From contig NZ_PVZB01000003.1 of NCBI RefSeq assembly GCF_003002025.1, forward strand, positions 355,516-419,515: a DNA stretch of 64,000 bases. Reading direction: 5' to 3'. The notes below the pieces were generated by a model. It searched no databases. It was given only the letters and a program-made list of their open reading frames with translations, and had not been told where the DNA came from. Both the position numbers and the translations under genes were made by a program. The DNA is from Paraburkholderia sp. BL25I1N1 (lineage in GTDB: Bacteria > Pseudomonadota > Gammaproteobacteria > Burkholderiales > Burkholderiaceae). Each line of letters opens with the position of its first letter. Positions within the stretch are counted from its first letter, which is position 1. Below, piece by piece: positions 43,713 to 52,077 of the stretch.

Positions 43713-45422
43713 ATGAATACGATCTCGAACAATCAATGGCCCTGGGACGTGCTCGGCGTCGAGCCGAGTGCCGATGAGCGTGCGGTGCGTCGCGCTTATG
43801 CACGGCTGTTGAAACAACAACGTCCAGATGAAGATGCTGAAGCATTTCAGCGTCTGCGGTACGCGTATGAATCCGCGTTGCAGATGGCGGGCGGCGCGGT
43901 CGCGAAGGCAGCAATAGCGGAGCCGACAGCGAACATCTCTGGGGCCGAACCCGCCGTTTTGATTGCAAACACGCGCGAGCCCGCAACCGGGCCGGCGACG
44001 TCCCACGTGACGGTCGACGCTTCGGAAGTCGAAGCCGCTACCCCCGAAGCCGACGCCTTTGGAACCGCCGTCCAACTCTGGCACAACTTCATCGCGCAAG
44101 CGGACGATCTCAAGTCGCGCCGTTCGCTGCAGGACTTGTTCGCCGCCGTCGTCAACATTGCGACGCGCGACGAACTCGAATGGCAGGCGCTGTGTCATTG
44201 TCTGAACGAGGACACGCCCGCCGCGCTGCGCGTGAACCTGAGCGCAGTGCTCGGTTGGCGGGACAACTCGACGCATTTGCGGCGTCGCAACGCGGCCATC
44301 GCCACGCTCGCCTTGAACCGCGTGTTCGCCGATGAAGACTACGACGCGCTGCGCCTGCGCTTCACGAACGCAATGGCATTGCTTGAAGGTCCGCTGCCGC
44401 AAATGACGGCCGGCGCGCGTGCATTGCTTCGGGCCGGCGCGCGTGCCGAGATGGAGCAGCTGTTGACTGCTCTCGGCCGCTACCATCCGAATGTCGTACG
44501 GCTGCGGCTCGATGCCGAGAAAGTCGATTTCTGGGGACGTTGCCTCAAATTCCGCATCGGCGCGGGCCGTCTGTTTGGTCCGGCGCTCGCATTGAACGCG
44601 TGGTGCGGCTTGCTGTTCGCCGACGCGTCGCTGAACCCCAACGGCAACAGGTGGTTCGATCAGTGGTCGTCCGCCCAGTTGGGCATTTTTCTGTCGACGC
44701 TGATGCTCGCCTTGATCACGGTCGCCGCCACGACCGTGCTGCTGTCCGAGCCGCAGCAACAGCGGCTGCGGGCGTTGCGCTCGATCGGCTGGCTGCGGTA
44801 TGGCTGGATTCCGGTGTGGCTTGGCGCGAACGCCTTTGCATTGTGCGAGGACGGCAGCGGCCGTTCGACATCAATGGCGATGGCCACGTTGGGCGTCTGT
44901 ACGATCTGGGCCGCGTTGATTCACGGCTGGCCGCCCGTCAAGGAACTCGCGATACTGGCCGCATTCAGCGCGACGGCGTTGGGTTTTGGGGGCCATTGGA
45001 TCGCGATGGATCCGCGTGCGTGGCCGATGCCTTATGCGCACGGTGTGCTGTTCGCGTTCTTCATTTCGTTTTCGCAGGCGGAATGGCGCGGATGGATCGC
45101 GCGGCAGCCGCGGTTGTTTTGGGCTTGCGTGCCTTTGTGGTTCGCTGGATTCGTAGCGTTGATCGTGCTGCTATTGCAACAGGACGTGCGTGCGACGCAG
45201 TTCGCGTGGGCGTTGTTCGCGGTGATGTCGGCCGCGGGCGGCGTGCTGGCGACGACGCGTTGGAATGATTTGCGCAATGCGATACCGGCGTTTTTTCGTG
45301 GATATGCGAACCTTGTGTGGATGGCGCTGGCGATTTATAAGCCGGATATCATCGCTTGTGTGAGTGCGGGGTTGATGAGTATCTGGGTTATTGAGGGGGT
45401 CAGGCAACGGCGGGTGGGGTAG
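43713..45422 (+). CDS. Membrane J-domain protein, DjlB/DjlC-like partner of HscC
   Basis: A 569-residue protein. The N-terminal about 60 residues are a J-domain (NQWPWDVLGVEPSADERAVRRAYARLLKQQRPDEDAEAFQRLRYAYE) in which the usual His-Pro-Asp tripeptide reads Arg-Pro-Asp. A linker and helical region (about 110-290) follow, then about eight hydrophobic segments to the C-terminus, so it is an inner-membrane protein with a cytosolic J-domain. It starts 6 nt after hscC, implying coupled expression. The Arg-for-His change is common in DjlB/C-type relatives and may indicate recognition of HscC rather than DnaK, but this is inference. Confidence 0.82.
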   Translation: MNTISNNQWPWDVLGVEPSADERAVRRAYARLLKQQRPDEDAEAFQRLRYAYESALQMAGGAVAKAAIAEPTANISGAEPAVLIANTREPATGPATSHVTVDASEVEAATPEADAFGTAVQLWHNFIAQADDLKSRRSLQDLFAAVVNIATRDELEWQALCHCLNEDTPAALRVNLSAVLGWRDNSTHLRRRNAAIATLALNRVFADEDYDALRLRFTNAMALLEGPLPQMTAGARALLRAGARAEMEQLLTALGRYHPNVVRLRLDAEKVDFWGRCLKFRIGAGRLFGPALALNAWCGLLFADASLNPNGNRWFDQWSSAQLGIFLSTLMLALITVAATTVLLSEPQQQRLRALRSIGWLRYGWIPVWLGANAFALCEDGSGRSTSMAMATLGVCTIWAALIHGWPPVKELAILAAFSATALGFGGHWIAMDPRAWPMPYAHGVLFAFFISFSQAEWRGWIARQPRLFWACVPLWFAGFVALIVLLLQQDVRATQFAWALFAVMSAAGGVLATTRWNDLRNAIPAFFRGYANLVWMALAIYKPDIIACVSAGLMSIWVIEGVRQRRVG

Positions 45423-45550
45423 GCCGCCTTCGGTACGCTCGGCCTCGTTCGCGCAACGTACTTGGGCAAGACCATCTTTGATATCTGTGAATCGCAGAAA
45501 AAAGCAGGGAAATGTGATGCGGTAAGCGAAGCGCGGGCAGGAAGTGCAGT

Positions 45551-45640
45551 TCAAGCATACGCATTCGCATCGCCAATCGGGTCTTTGGTGATGAACCGCC
45601 CGGTTTGCGGCCTATTGCAGCGGTTCCGATAGTAAACAAA
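45551..45640 (-). pseudogene. RHS core 3'-end relic
   Basis: The minus-strand frame reads VYYRNRCNRPQTGRFITKDPIG then DANAYA and a stop; it is cut into two pieces here to keep it short. This is the hallmark end of the RHS core just before a variable tip, with several changes from the intact copy at 48.3 kb (YYRNRYYSPATGRFISEDPIG). An in-frame stop lies a few codons upstream, so it is a fragment only. It marks an older RHS insertion point. Confidence 0.75.
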
Positions 45641-45678
45641 CGTACTTTGGCGGTCCTACGCAGATCATAAGCCCGAGG

Positions 45679-46119
45679 TTACGTCGTAATTAAAGCGACT
45701 GGCGCGCAGTACGGCTCAATTCGAGTAATCTCGGCAGACGCACACGCGAGGAAAACGCTAGCACCACTACTAGGCTCAAGTTCGAAGAGCAGTAGCTCAT
45801 CGTCTGTCCTCGTGAAACAAGCGTCGTACACCCAGTTGTCTTGAACGAAGGCATCAATGGATATGTCCGCAATCTTTACCTCACGCAGAGTCAGCGTAAT
45901 GACGCAGTCCGGTCCAGGCGCGACCCAGTTTGGATCATCCTGCCCCCAGTGCCGCAATTCGACGGCGACGTCCACCACTCCGGAGCCACGTTTTCCGTGC
46001 TCCATCTTGATAGACAGCACTTGCGCGTCATGGAAAGCCGGCCAGTATCCATACACCTTCTTCAGCAAGATAGAGTTGCCTACCTCGCCCCATCCGTAGT
46101 CATCTGCTTCGCCCATCAT
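45679..46119 (-). CDS. Imm50-type immunity protein
   Basis: A 146-residue cytosolic protein matching the Imm50 immunity family. The diagnostic N-terminal segment is KKVYGYWPAFHDAQVLSIKME, followed by VDVAVELRHWGQ and CVITLTLREVKIADISIDAF. Imm50 proteins neutralise toxin tips of RHS and other polymorphic toxins. Two adjacent ATGs (46119, 46116) precede the conserved part; GAGG lies just upstream of them. A TTG further upstream adds an unlikely 12 residues. No intact RHS tip lies directly upstream, so it is an orphan immunity gene, probably kept after its toxin was lost. Confidence 0.75.
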   Translation of the reverse strand: MMGEADDYGWGEVGNSILLKKVYGYWPAFHDAQVLSIKMEHGKRGSGVVDVAVELRHWGQDDPNWVAPGPDCVITLTLREVKIADISIDAFVQDNWVYDACFTRTDDELLLFELEPSSGASVFLACASAEITRIEPYCAPVALITT

Positions 46120-46370
46120 GTAGCCTCGTACTCCAAGAAGTCTGGACACGTTCAATCATTCGACGGCATCGATCACGCGCCGACGCCCCATTTAAATCGT
46201 AATAATTCACTTTGGATTTAAACGGGCTCCGGGGCAAGGCGTTTGAAGCAGGGAGGATAAGTAACGCGGCAAATGCGCGGGCAGTATGGAGGGCAAACTA
46301 TACGGCCCGCTGACCACCACCGGCTCATACAGGAAATCGATCTTGGCTGAGACTCACACCACCGCCACCT

Positions 46371-46574
46371 GTCACCGAACGGTCTGTCACCATCCGGGAA
46401 TCCTGGCGCTATCAGAAACCGGCACGCCTGCCCTTCGATATGCGCAAGACGCCGCCCCGCTTTCCGTGGATGAAGCTCTCCGGACGATGGATCGAGACCG
46501 CGGGCTTCGAGCCCGGATAGCGTGTGCGTATCACCGTCGAGCATCAGAAGCCATCCAGACCGCCTTCCGGATAA
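46371..46574 (+). pseudogene. SymE-type toxin pseudogene with an in-frame TAG
   Basis: The plus-strand frame reads VTERSVTIRESWRYQ, then RFPWMKLSGRWIETAGFEPG, then TAG at 46518, then RVRITVEHQK. This is the SymE/MazE-like swapped-hairpin fold used by SymE toxins (PWLRLRGRWLEEAGF...). The TAG sits where Gln is usual (CAG to TAG), the 3' end drifts off the family pattern and no start codon is in frame upstream. It is therefore broken. SymE genes often accompany RHS and contact-inhibition loci. Confidence 0.7.
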
Positions 46575-46846
46575 GGCAAAAACACCCCGAGTCGGGACAA
46601 TCCGTCGGCGTGGTCGCATCGGCCAACTTACCCGCACGCAATTGACCGCCCGTTGCCCAATCTTCAAACGCGCTAATTCCAAGGGCCGCATCGCGGCCCT
46701 CTGTCGTTGCACTAGGAGCTATCAGCCCGCGTGATTTGGGCCTCGCATGGTACGAACAGTAGTCGCTCGCAGATCACGGCAATCTGCGCTCCGATCGATG
46801 GCTCGAAAACTACTAGCTCTAACTTCCCCTCATTCAAGCTCGCCAA
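46575..46846. other. Spacer in the RHS island with a perfect hairpin
   Basis: No credible gene is seen. AGGGCCGC-ATC-GCGGCCCT at 46682-46700 forms an 8-bp perfect hairpin with no T-tract on either side. The region lies between the SymE relic and the second immunity-like gene. Confidence 0.4.
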
Positions 46847-47158
46847 TCAAAGATGCTTAGAGTCAGGTTTCAACCAGGAGTCGGTATCAGAAAAACTGGT
46901 AGCCCAAGTCACCCAGCACTCTATTGCCTCCGACGAAAATTGTTTTACGGTGGACCTCAGCATTCGGCTTACTACGTTTTGCAACACGAAGTCTTCGGCG
47001 CGAAATGCTCTAACGCCGAATAACTCCACTGCGCAAGATTGTCCTGCCACACGAGACAAGCCGACCCTGCATACCGAGGTGCCTCGATCCATGCTGATGG
47101 ATACTATTTCAGCATCGTGCAAGGAAACGTCACGAGAGGAAACATCACTGATAGTCAT
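46847..47158 (-). CDS. Small immunity-like protein of the RHS island
   Basis: A 103-residue protein starting MTISDVSSRDVSLHDAEIVSISMD. The LHDAEI segment is reminiscent of the FHDA(E/Q) segment of the neighbouring Imm50 protein and other RHS immunity families. The rest (VELFGVRAFRAEDFVLQNVVSRML) is not a family I can name. ATG at 47158 was chosen with GGACC upstream. It lies directly downstream (10 nt) of a displaced RHS tip on the same strand, exactly where a cognate immunity gene would sit. Codon use is more AT-rich than the flanking chromosome. The immunity role is inferred from position and the short motif. Confidence 0.6.
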   Translation of the reverse strand: MTISDVSSRDVSLHDAEIVSISMDRGTSVCRVGLSRVAGQSCAVELFGVRAFRAEDFVLQNVVSRMLRSTVKQFSSEAIECWVTWATSFSDTDSWLKPDSKHL

Positions 47159-47168
47159 TTTCGGTCCA

Positions 47169-47515
47169 TCATTTTGGTTGCCACAGACCATGAATAGGGA
47201 CAGGGTTTCCGCGGGTAGGATCGCCATTCTCCTTCCACCCCCAGTCATGCCGGTGTGGCACCGGTGTATTCGGTCTATGATGCCGGTCCCAGTCAACATC
47301 CCAATCGGGCCATCCGTCGGAGCCATAACCTCGCTCCTGGTCGCTGCCGGGATTCACATGAACTAAGCCTGGCTCGCCCACATTCGGGGTCATGCATACG
47401 CATACGCATACATTCGCATCCGTCTGCCCACTGGCCCAGCCTAGGGGGGTCTTCACTGATGAACCTCGCGGTCGCCGGACTGTAATACCGATTCCGACAG
47501 CAGTGCAACCCGGCA
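47169..47515 (-). pseudogene. Displaced RHS 3' end with a different toxin tip, frameshifted
   Basis: The minus strand reads CRNRYYSPATARFISEDP (about 47455-47505), then changes frame to LGWASGQTDANV and continues as an unrelated tip with DWDRHHRPNTPVPHRHDWGW and a stop at 47169. The first part is the RHS core boundary, slightly decayed (Tyr-Tyr to His-Cys upstream of RNRYY). A hexamer repeat lies at the frame change. The His-rich tip is unlike that of the intact RHS gene. It looks like an orphan tip left when the main gene acquired a new end. Confidence 0.7.
47394..47411. repeat. GCATAC hexamer repeat at the RHS core-tip boundary
   Basis: Three perfect GCATAC units with similar flanking sequence lie where intact RHS genes encode Asn-Ala-Tyr-Ala-Tyr. 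The intact copy and the 45.55-kb relic have only one or two such units, so expansion and slippage probably occurred here. Confidence 0.6.
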
Positions 47516-47636
47516 GCGGCGCATACGAACCGTCAACAGGCGGGATGTCTCGTCGTATCCCCAAGGGTCGTGAAAAATCGATTTCTGAAGGGGCCCCACA
47601 CGCCTTCCCGGCTTGCTACGTGACGGCAATCTTGTC

Positions 47637-48011
47637 TTACTCGCCCTCATCGTCTGAACAGGGGTATCCGACCGTCTCGAGGGACATGCCGCAATCCGCC
47701 AACAACCTGAGCGTTTGTGATGACGCACAAAACGAAAATACAATCGTTTCACTCAATTTATAGAATATGGCAATGCGTAGCGTGTTTTCTAATTTCGCAT
47801 CGAACCCGCATCTTTGCAAATCTCTCAAAAATTTTTGAATCTCCGCATCCGTGTCGTCGACGATAAGCTCACTGGAAGAGAGCCAAACATGATACTTCTT
47901 TCGCCCGTCCCACCCCTCTCTTTCTTGAACGGAAAAAGTCTCTTTCATTCGGTCAATTTGCTCGGTCTTCAACTCATGGAATTGAGCATCGACCCGGATG
48001 TTGAGTTTCAT
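47637..48011 (-). CDS. DUF4279-like protein, likely immunity protein of the RHS gene
   Basis: A 124-residue acidic protein directly downstream of the RHS gene (37 nt gap) on the same strand. The segments GRKKYHVWLSSSELIVDD, EIQKFLRDLQRCGFDAKLE and the strand-rich ending TIVFSFCASSQTLRLLADCGMSLETVGYP resemble DUF4279, a family often found as immunity proteins. The match is by eye and moderate. A very good ribosome site, GGAAGGG, precedes the ATG. The gene is clearly more AT-rich than the surrounding chromosome, consistent with recent acquisition together with the RHS tip. Confidence 0.6.
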   Translation of the reverse strand: MKLNIRVDAQFHELKTEQIDRMKETFSVQEREGWDGRKKYHVWLSSSELIVDDTDAEIQKFLRDLQRCGFDAKLENTLRIAIFYKLSETIVFSFCASSQTLRLLADCGMSLETVGYPCSDDEGE

Positions 48012-48048
48012 ATCCCTTCCTAACGATAGGCTTCAAGGCGATATTGCA

Positions 48049-51000
48049 TTATTTGCACTCTGGGCCCGGCTTACCCAGACGCAACCACTCTAGGTACGCC
48101 CCTCGTGCCTCGTCCTTAGGTACTTGGCCGTTGGGTCCTTTTTCTCCTCTCATATTGCCACTGTCGTGATACCAATTCCAAAAGTCCTTAGGAAGCCCGT
48201 ATGGGTTATCCCATGGGCCGAGCCCATACGGATCTGCAAACTGAACCGGATTCCCACCCACATAAGCATACGCATTCGTCTGCCCACTCGCCCAGCCGAT
48301 CGGGTCTTCGCTGATGAACCGTCCAGTCGCCGGACTGTAGTACCGATTCCGATAGTAATACAGCCCCGTCCCATCATTCTCGCGCCCGGTGTACTGCTGC
48401 AGGTTCGGGTCGGCCGCACCCGTCTGCGTGGTCGTCCCATACGGCTGGTAGGTGTACTGCGTCTGGCTCTGCTGGTTCGCATCGGTCAGCGCAATGACGT
48501 TGTTATTCGCATCGCGCAGGATGTAGCTGTCCTGGCCCGCATCGTCGCCAATGCGCCGATACGTCAGTTCATCCAGCCGGCTTTCCGGGTACGCCGAGAA
48601 CATCCGGTTTCGATGCGCATAATCGCCATCGACGATCGTGAAACTCACCTCATCGCCATTCCAGAACGTCTGCTGACGGTGACCGTTGATCGTCTGGTCC
48701 CGGCGACGCCCCCAGATGTCGTAACTGAAGCTCGCGCTCACCGAGCCACTAATCTGGCTCAGCAGGTCCTGCTCGTTCCACGTGTACCGGTTTGAACCGT
48801 CGCTCGCCAGGTTACCGTTCAGGTCGTACGCCAGCGTGTTGCGCGACCAGTGCGTGAGCTGGTTCGCCGCGTTGTACTGCGCATCGCTTACAGCCGCCGG
48901 TAGGTCCGCCTTCGCGAAACTGCCGCCCGCACTCGTGCGACGTCCTGCGAGATCGTAGCCGTACGTCAGGTCACCCAGCACGCTGCCGTCAGCGCGTTTG
49001 TACGTGATGCCGGTCAGTTGGCTCGCCGCATCCCATGTGTAGGTTGCCGTGATGCCGTTGGCCAGCGTCGCCTGACTGACACGGCCCAGCGCGTCGTATT
49101 TATAGCCGAACACGCGCGGCGGCTCACCGTCCACCGCGTACTGGACCTGCGTGACGCGGTGTTCGGCGTCGCGGTTATAGCTGATTGTTCCGTCTTTCGC
49201 CCCGATGACCGATAGATCCCGGCTGTCCGGGTCGTAGCTGTAGGTGATGAATCCCTGCTGCGTACCAGGTGTTTCGACCCACTGGTTCACCTTGCCCGTG
49301 ACGCTGTCGAAATAGTAACGCGAGCCGGCCGGTGTACGGCCCACGCCGCTGTCGGATGTCCCCTGCAGCCTTCCGTACTCGTCCCATCCATAGCCGAGAG
49401 AGCGTGCGGGTGCGCCCAGCGTGTTGCCGTCGGGGTTGAAATAGACCGACTGCAGCTGACCGGCCACGTCATACCAATACGTTGTCAGTTGCCCCTTTCG
49501 ATCGGTTACCGACGCAAGTTGTCCCGCGTTATTCCATGTGTACGTCTCAGCGTGCCCAAGCGGATCGGTCTTACTCACCGCACGGCCAATCGCGTTGTAC
49601 GTATAAGCCGTGGTCACACCCTTCGGATCGGCCTGGCCCAGCAGATGGCCATTGCGGTCCCACGTGAAGCGCGTCACACCGCCCAGCGCATCGGTCACGG
49701 TGGTCGTGCGGTCCAGCGCGTCGAGCGTGCGCGTTGTCTTATTGCCTAGCGGGTCCTGCACCGTAGTCACCCGGCCCGCCGCGTCCGCGGTGAACTGTGT
49801 GGTACGGCTCAGGGCATCCGTGATTGCCGTGAGGTCCGCACCGCTCCAGGTGTACTTCGTCACCCCTTTGAGCGCGTCGGTTACCGTGAGCGGGCGGCCC
49901 TGGCTGTCGTTCGTCTGCGTGGTGCGGTTGCCCAGCCGGTCGGTCACCGTTAGCCGATTGCCCTTGGCGTCATACGTGTAGACAGTGCTGACGGCGCGCT
50001 GAGGGTCGCCGGCCTGCGCTTCCGTCAGCACTTGGCTATAGCTATCGAAAGTACGGGTCTCCAACACACCGTATTGATCCGCCTCACTGACGCGGTTGCC
50101 ATTCGCGTCGTAGGTGTACGTGTACCGGCGATCGGCAGCGGTGAGGTTCGTCACGCGCCCCGTTGCGTCGCGCGTGAAGGTCTGCACCTGCGCAATCGAT
50201 TGACCTGCCGGGTATGTGTTACTCACTACGCGCCCGTTTGCGTCGAACATCACGCGCCGGACGCTGCCGCGCCTGTCCGTCACGTCGGTCTGCGTGATCT
50301 TGCCGTCCGTCACCGTGTAGGCAAAACCAAACGTGCTGCCGTCGGCAAGCTTCTGGGCGATCACGCGGTCGCTGTCGTCGTACGTGTTGACGACCTGCTG
50401 GTTGCCTTCCGGATCGGTCACGCTAACCAGACGGCTCTTCGTGTCCCAGCCGTACTTCCATACACCGCCGCCCGCGTCCGTCACCTGCGTGAGGCGGTCT
50501 TGGCTGTCGTACTGGTAGTTCACCTGGCGGTCCAACGGGTCGGAGATGCGCGAGATCAGCGGCGTGCCGCGCGCACCGACAATCGACGTAAACGTTAGCG
50601 CACGTCCATTAGGACTGTTGATGCCCGTGATCGCGCCGGTACTGCTGTTTCGGTTGATGGCGACCGTGTTGCCGTTGCGGTCCTGTACACGGGTCAGGCG
50701 ATAAAGGCCGGCGATCATCGTGAACTGCTGCACACGACCGTCGCGCAGCGTGAGCACCTTGTTCGATCCGCTGGTAGTGATGCTGGCGCGATAGTAGTCG
50801 CCGGGGCTCGTGAGGTCGTCCCAAGTCGTGCTGGTTCCGGAACGGGCGCTAAACGGCACACGCGTTCCGCTTGGCAGATACAGTTGCACCTGTTGCCGTA
50901 CACCGCCCGCGTCCGCCGCGCCGATCATGAGATAGCTGTCGTAGTTGAGCGTCGTTCCGATACCGAAGGTGCCCGCCATCGGACGGCCAGACGTGTCGTA

Positions 51001-51498
51001 GGCGCTGCCGCGGTAGACACGTGCGAGGTCCAGCGCGATCGTGTCGGCGACATGCAGATCATGGGCGACGAGATGGAACTGGCCAGTGAACAGCCGAACA
51101 GGATCGCCACCCGATGTGCTGCTGCCGCATCCGGCTGTGGCATCGCCACCATTGCAATCCGTACCGCCTGGCTGGCCGCCTGTGTCGTCGCCATCCAGGT
51201 TCACGGTGTCGTCCGGTGCGAACGGTTCAACCGTCGTGCCACCGGACGGCCCGGAGCAATAGGCGTTGATTTCTCCAGGGTCGCCGCAGACATAACCGCC
51301 CATTCCGCCGAAATCAGCCGACGCCGCCTGCAAAGGGCACCGCGGATCCGCAGGATAGGCTCCCGCTTTGGCATACAGGCTGCTGCAATCCGTAGCGTGC
51401 GCATGCGGCACCACGAACCACGACAGCAATACAAATAGAAACAGGACGAACGGGCGCAGCAGCGCGCGACGCGCCGCAATGCCATCGGTGACTTGCAT
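48049..51498 (-). CDS. Secreted RHS-repeat protein with a short variable C-terminal tip
   Basis: A 1149-residue RHS/YD-repeat protein. The N-terminal signal peptide (RPFVLFLFVLLSWFVVPHAHA) is followed by a Cys/Gly/Asp-rich segment and then DPVRLFTGQFHLVAHDL, the start of the DUF6531 domain. About 20 YD repeats follow, such as YDANGNRVSEAD and YDALGRVSQATL. The core ends at YYYRNRYYSPATGRF then ISEDPIGWASGQTNAYAYVGGNPV; the last about 60 residues (NPYGLPKDFWNWYHDSG...) are the tip, whose family I cannot name. No PAAR or VgrG domain is present, so export probably uses Sec rather than a type VI system. GGGAAC precedes the ATG. An immunity-like gene follows. Confidence 0.9.
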   Translation of the reverse strand: MQVTDGIAARRALLRPFVLFLFVLLSWFVVPHAHATDCSSLYAKAGAYPADPRCPLQAASADFGGMGGYVCGDPGEINAYCSGPSGGTTVEPFAPDDTVNLDGDDTGGQPGGTDCNGGDATAGCGSSTSGGDPVRLFTGQFHLVAHDLHVADTIALDLARVYRGSAYDTSGRPMAGTFGIGTTLNYDSYLMIGAADAGGVRQQVQLYLPSGTRVPFSARSGTSTTWDDLTSPGDYYRASITTSGSNKVLTLRDGRVQQFTMIAGLYRLTRVQDRNGNTVAINRNSSTGAITGINSPNGRALTFTSIVGARGTPLISRISDPLDRQVNYQYDSQDRLTQVTDAGGGVWKYGWDTKSRLVSVTDPEGNQQVVNTYDDSDRVIAQKLADGSTFGFAYTVTDGKITQTDVTDRRGSVRRVMFDANGRVVSNTYPAGQSIAQVQTFTRDATGRVTNLTAADRRYTYTYDANGNRVSEADQYGVLETRTFDSYSQVLTEAQAGDPQRAVSTVYTYDAKGNRLTVTDRLGNRTTQTNDSQGRPLTVTDALKGVTKYTWSGADLTAITDALSRTTQFTADAAGRVTTVQDPLGNKTTRTLDALDRTTTVTDALGGVTRFTWDRNGHLLGQADPKGVTTAYTYNAIGRAVSKTDPLGHAETYTWNNAGQLASVTDRKGQLTTYWYDVAGQLQSVYFNPDGNTLGAPARSLGYGWDEYGRLQGTSDSGVGRTPAGSRYYFDSVTGKVNQWVETPGTQQGFITYSYDPDSRDLSVIGAKDGTISYNRDAEHRVTQVQYAVDGEPPRVFGYKYDALGRVSQATLANGITATYTWDAASQLTGITYKRADGSVLGDLTYGYDLAGRRTSAGGSFAKADLPAAVSDAQYNAANQLTHWSRNTLAYDLNGNLASDGSNRYTWNEQDLLSQISGSVSASFSYDIWGRRRDQTINGHRQQTFWNGDEVSFTIVDGDYAHRNRMFSAYPESRLDELTYRRIGDDAGQDSYILRDANNNVIALTDANQQSQTQYTYQPYGTTTQTGAADPNLQQYTGRENDGTGLYYYRNRYYSPATGRFISEDPIGWASGQTNAYAYVGGNPVQFADPYGLGPWDNPYGLPKDFWNWYHDSGNMRGEKGPNGQVPKDEARGAYLEWLRLGKPGPECK

Positions 51499-51531
51499 GG
51501 AGTTCCCAGATGAAAGAAGGGGACGGGTCGA

Positions 51532-51861
51532 CTACCGCGAGCTGGTTGGCGCAGATGCGAGCGCGGACACAGATGTTTGAGCGTTGAACGGAAGCGAAAG
51601 AGCCTGGTCGCGAACCGAAGGCTCGGAAGAAACGGTTAGCGGCCTTCGAATCGCGGTGATATTGCCGGCTGAGTCGTAGTCGTAATACGCAGTCGCGCCT
51701 CCAACCGAAACAGACGTGAGTCTGCCCAATGCGTCGTATCCGTAAGTGATCTCGTCAGCGTGAGCGGATATGGCGACAGCCAATAGACAGGCCACCGCTC
51801 CACCGCTAGCGACGCGCCATACGCTTAGGAAGCCGCGTTGGCTTCGAAATAAACTGACCAT
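51532..51861 (-). CDS. Small exported YD-repeat protein upstream of the RHS gene
   Basis: A 109-residue protein with an N-terminal signal peptide ending at SAHA, then ITYGYDALGRLTSVSVGGATAYYDYDSAGNITAIRR, which is a single pair of RHS/YD repeats, and a Ser/Ala-rich end. ATG at 51861 with GGGGAT upstream was chosen over an in-frame TTG. It ends 33 nt before the RHS start, so the two are probably one transcript. It might be a secretion partner or a remnant of a duplicated RHS N-terminus. Confidence 0.7.
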   Translation of the reverse strand: MVSLFRSQRGFLSVWRVASGGAVACLLAVAISAHADEITYGYDALGRLTSVSVGGATAYYDYDSAGNITAIRRPLTVSSEPSVRDQALSLPFNAQTSVSALASAPTSSR

Positions 51862-51987
51862 CGATATCCCCAATTCCAACTGCCTGTAGTTTTGCTAACT
51901 ACCTAGACGATATCGAAAGCCGAACCCGATTTATAGAAGACCGATCTTCATTTGAAGTAGGAACTTCCCTACGCCCCCAAAAACAAA

Positions 51988-52011
51988 GGGGCGCACCACC
52001 CAGTGCGCCCC
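51988..52011 (-). terminator. Intrinsic terminator of the catabolic operon
   Basis: GGGGCGCAC and GTGCGCCCC form a perfect 9-bp stem with a 6-nt loop. Read on the minus strand it is followed by TTTGTTTTT, a good T-tract. It lies 67 nt after the MFS stop, so it should end the long minus-strand catabolic transcript before the RHS island. Confidence 0.8.
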
Positions 52012-52077
52012 TCGTCCCCCAGCTAATTGCGGTACTACGACATCAACCGCCCACCAAACTCGATTAGGTAAAAAATC

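Noticed and set aside
46731..47366. Plus-strand open frame of 211 codons across the RHS island
   Set aside because: It lies opposite the immunity-like gene and the displaced tip, has no recognisable domain, and its composition looks like an antisense frame.
47394..47411. Hexamer repeat considered as a CRISPR or VNTR array
   Set aside because: Units are only 6 nt with no spacers. It is explained by the repeated Ala-Tyr codons at the RHS core boundary.
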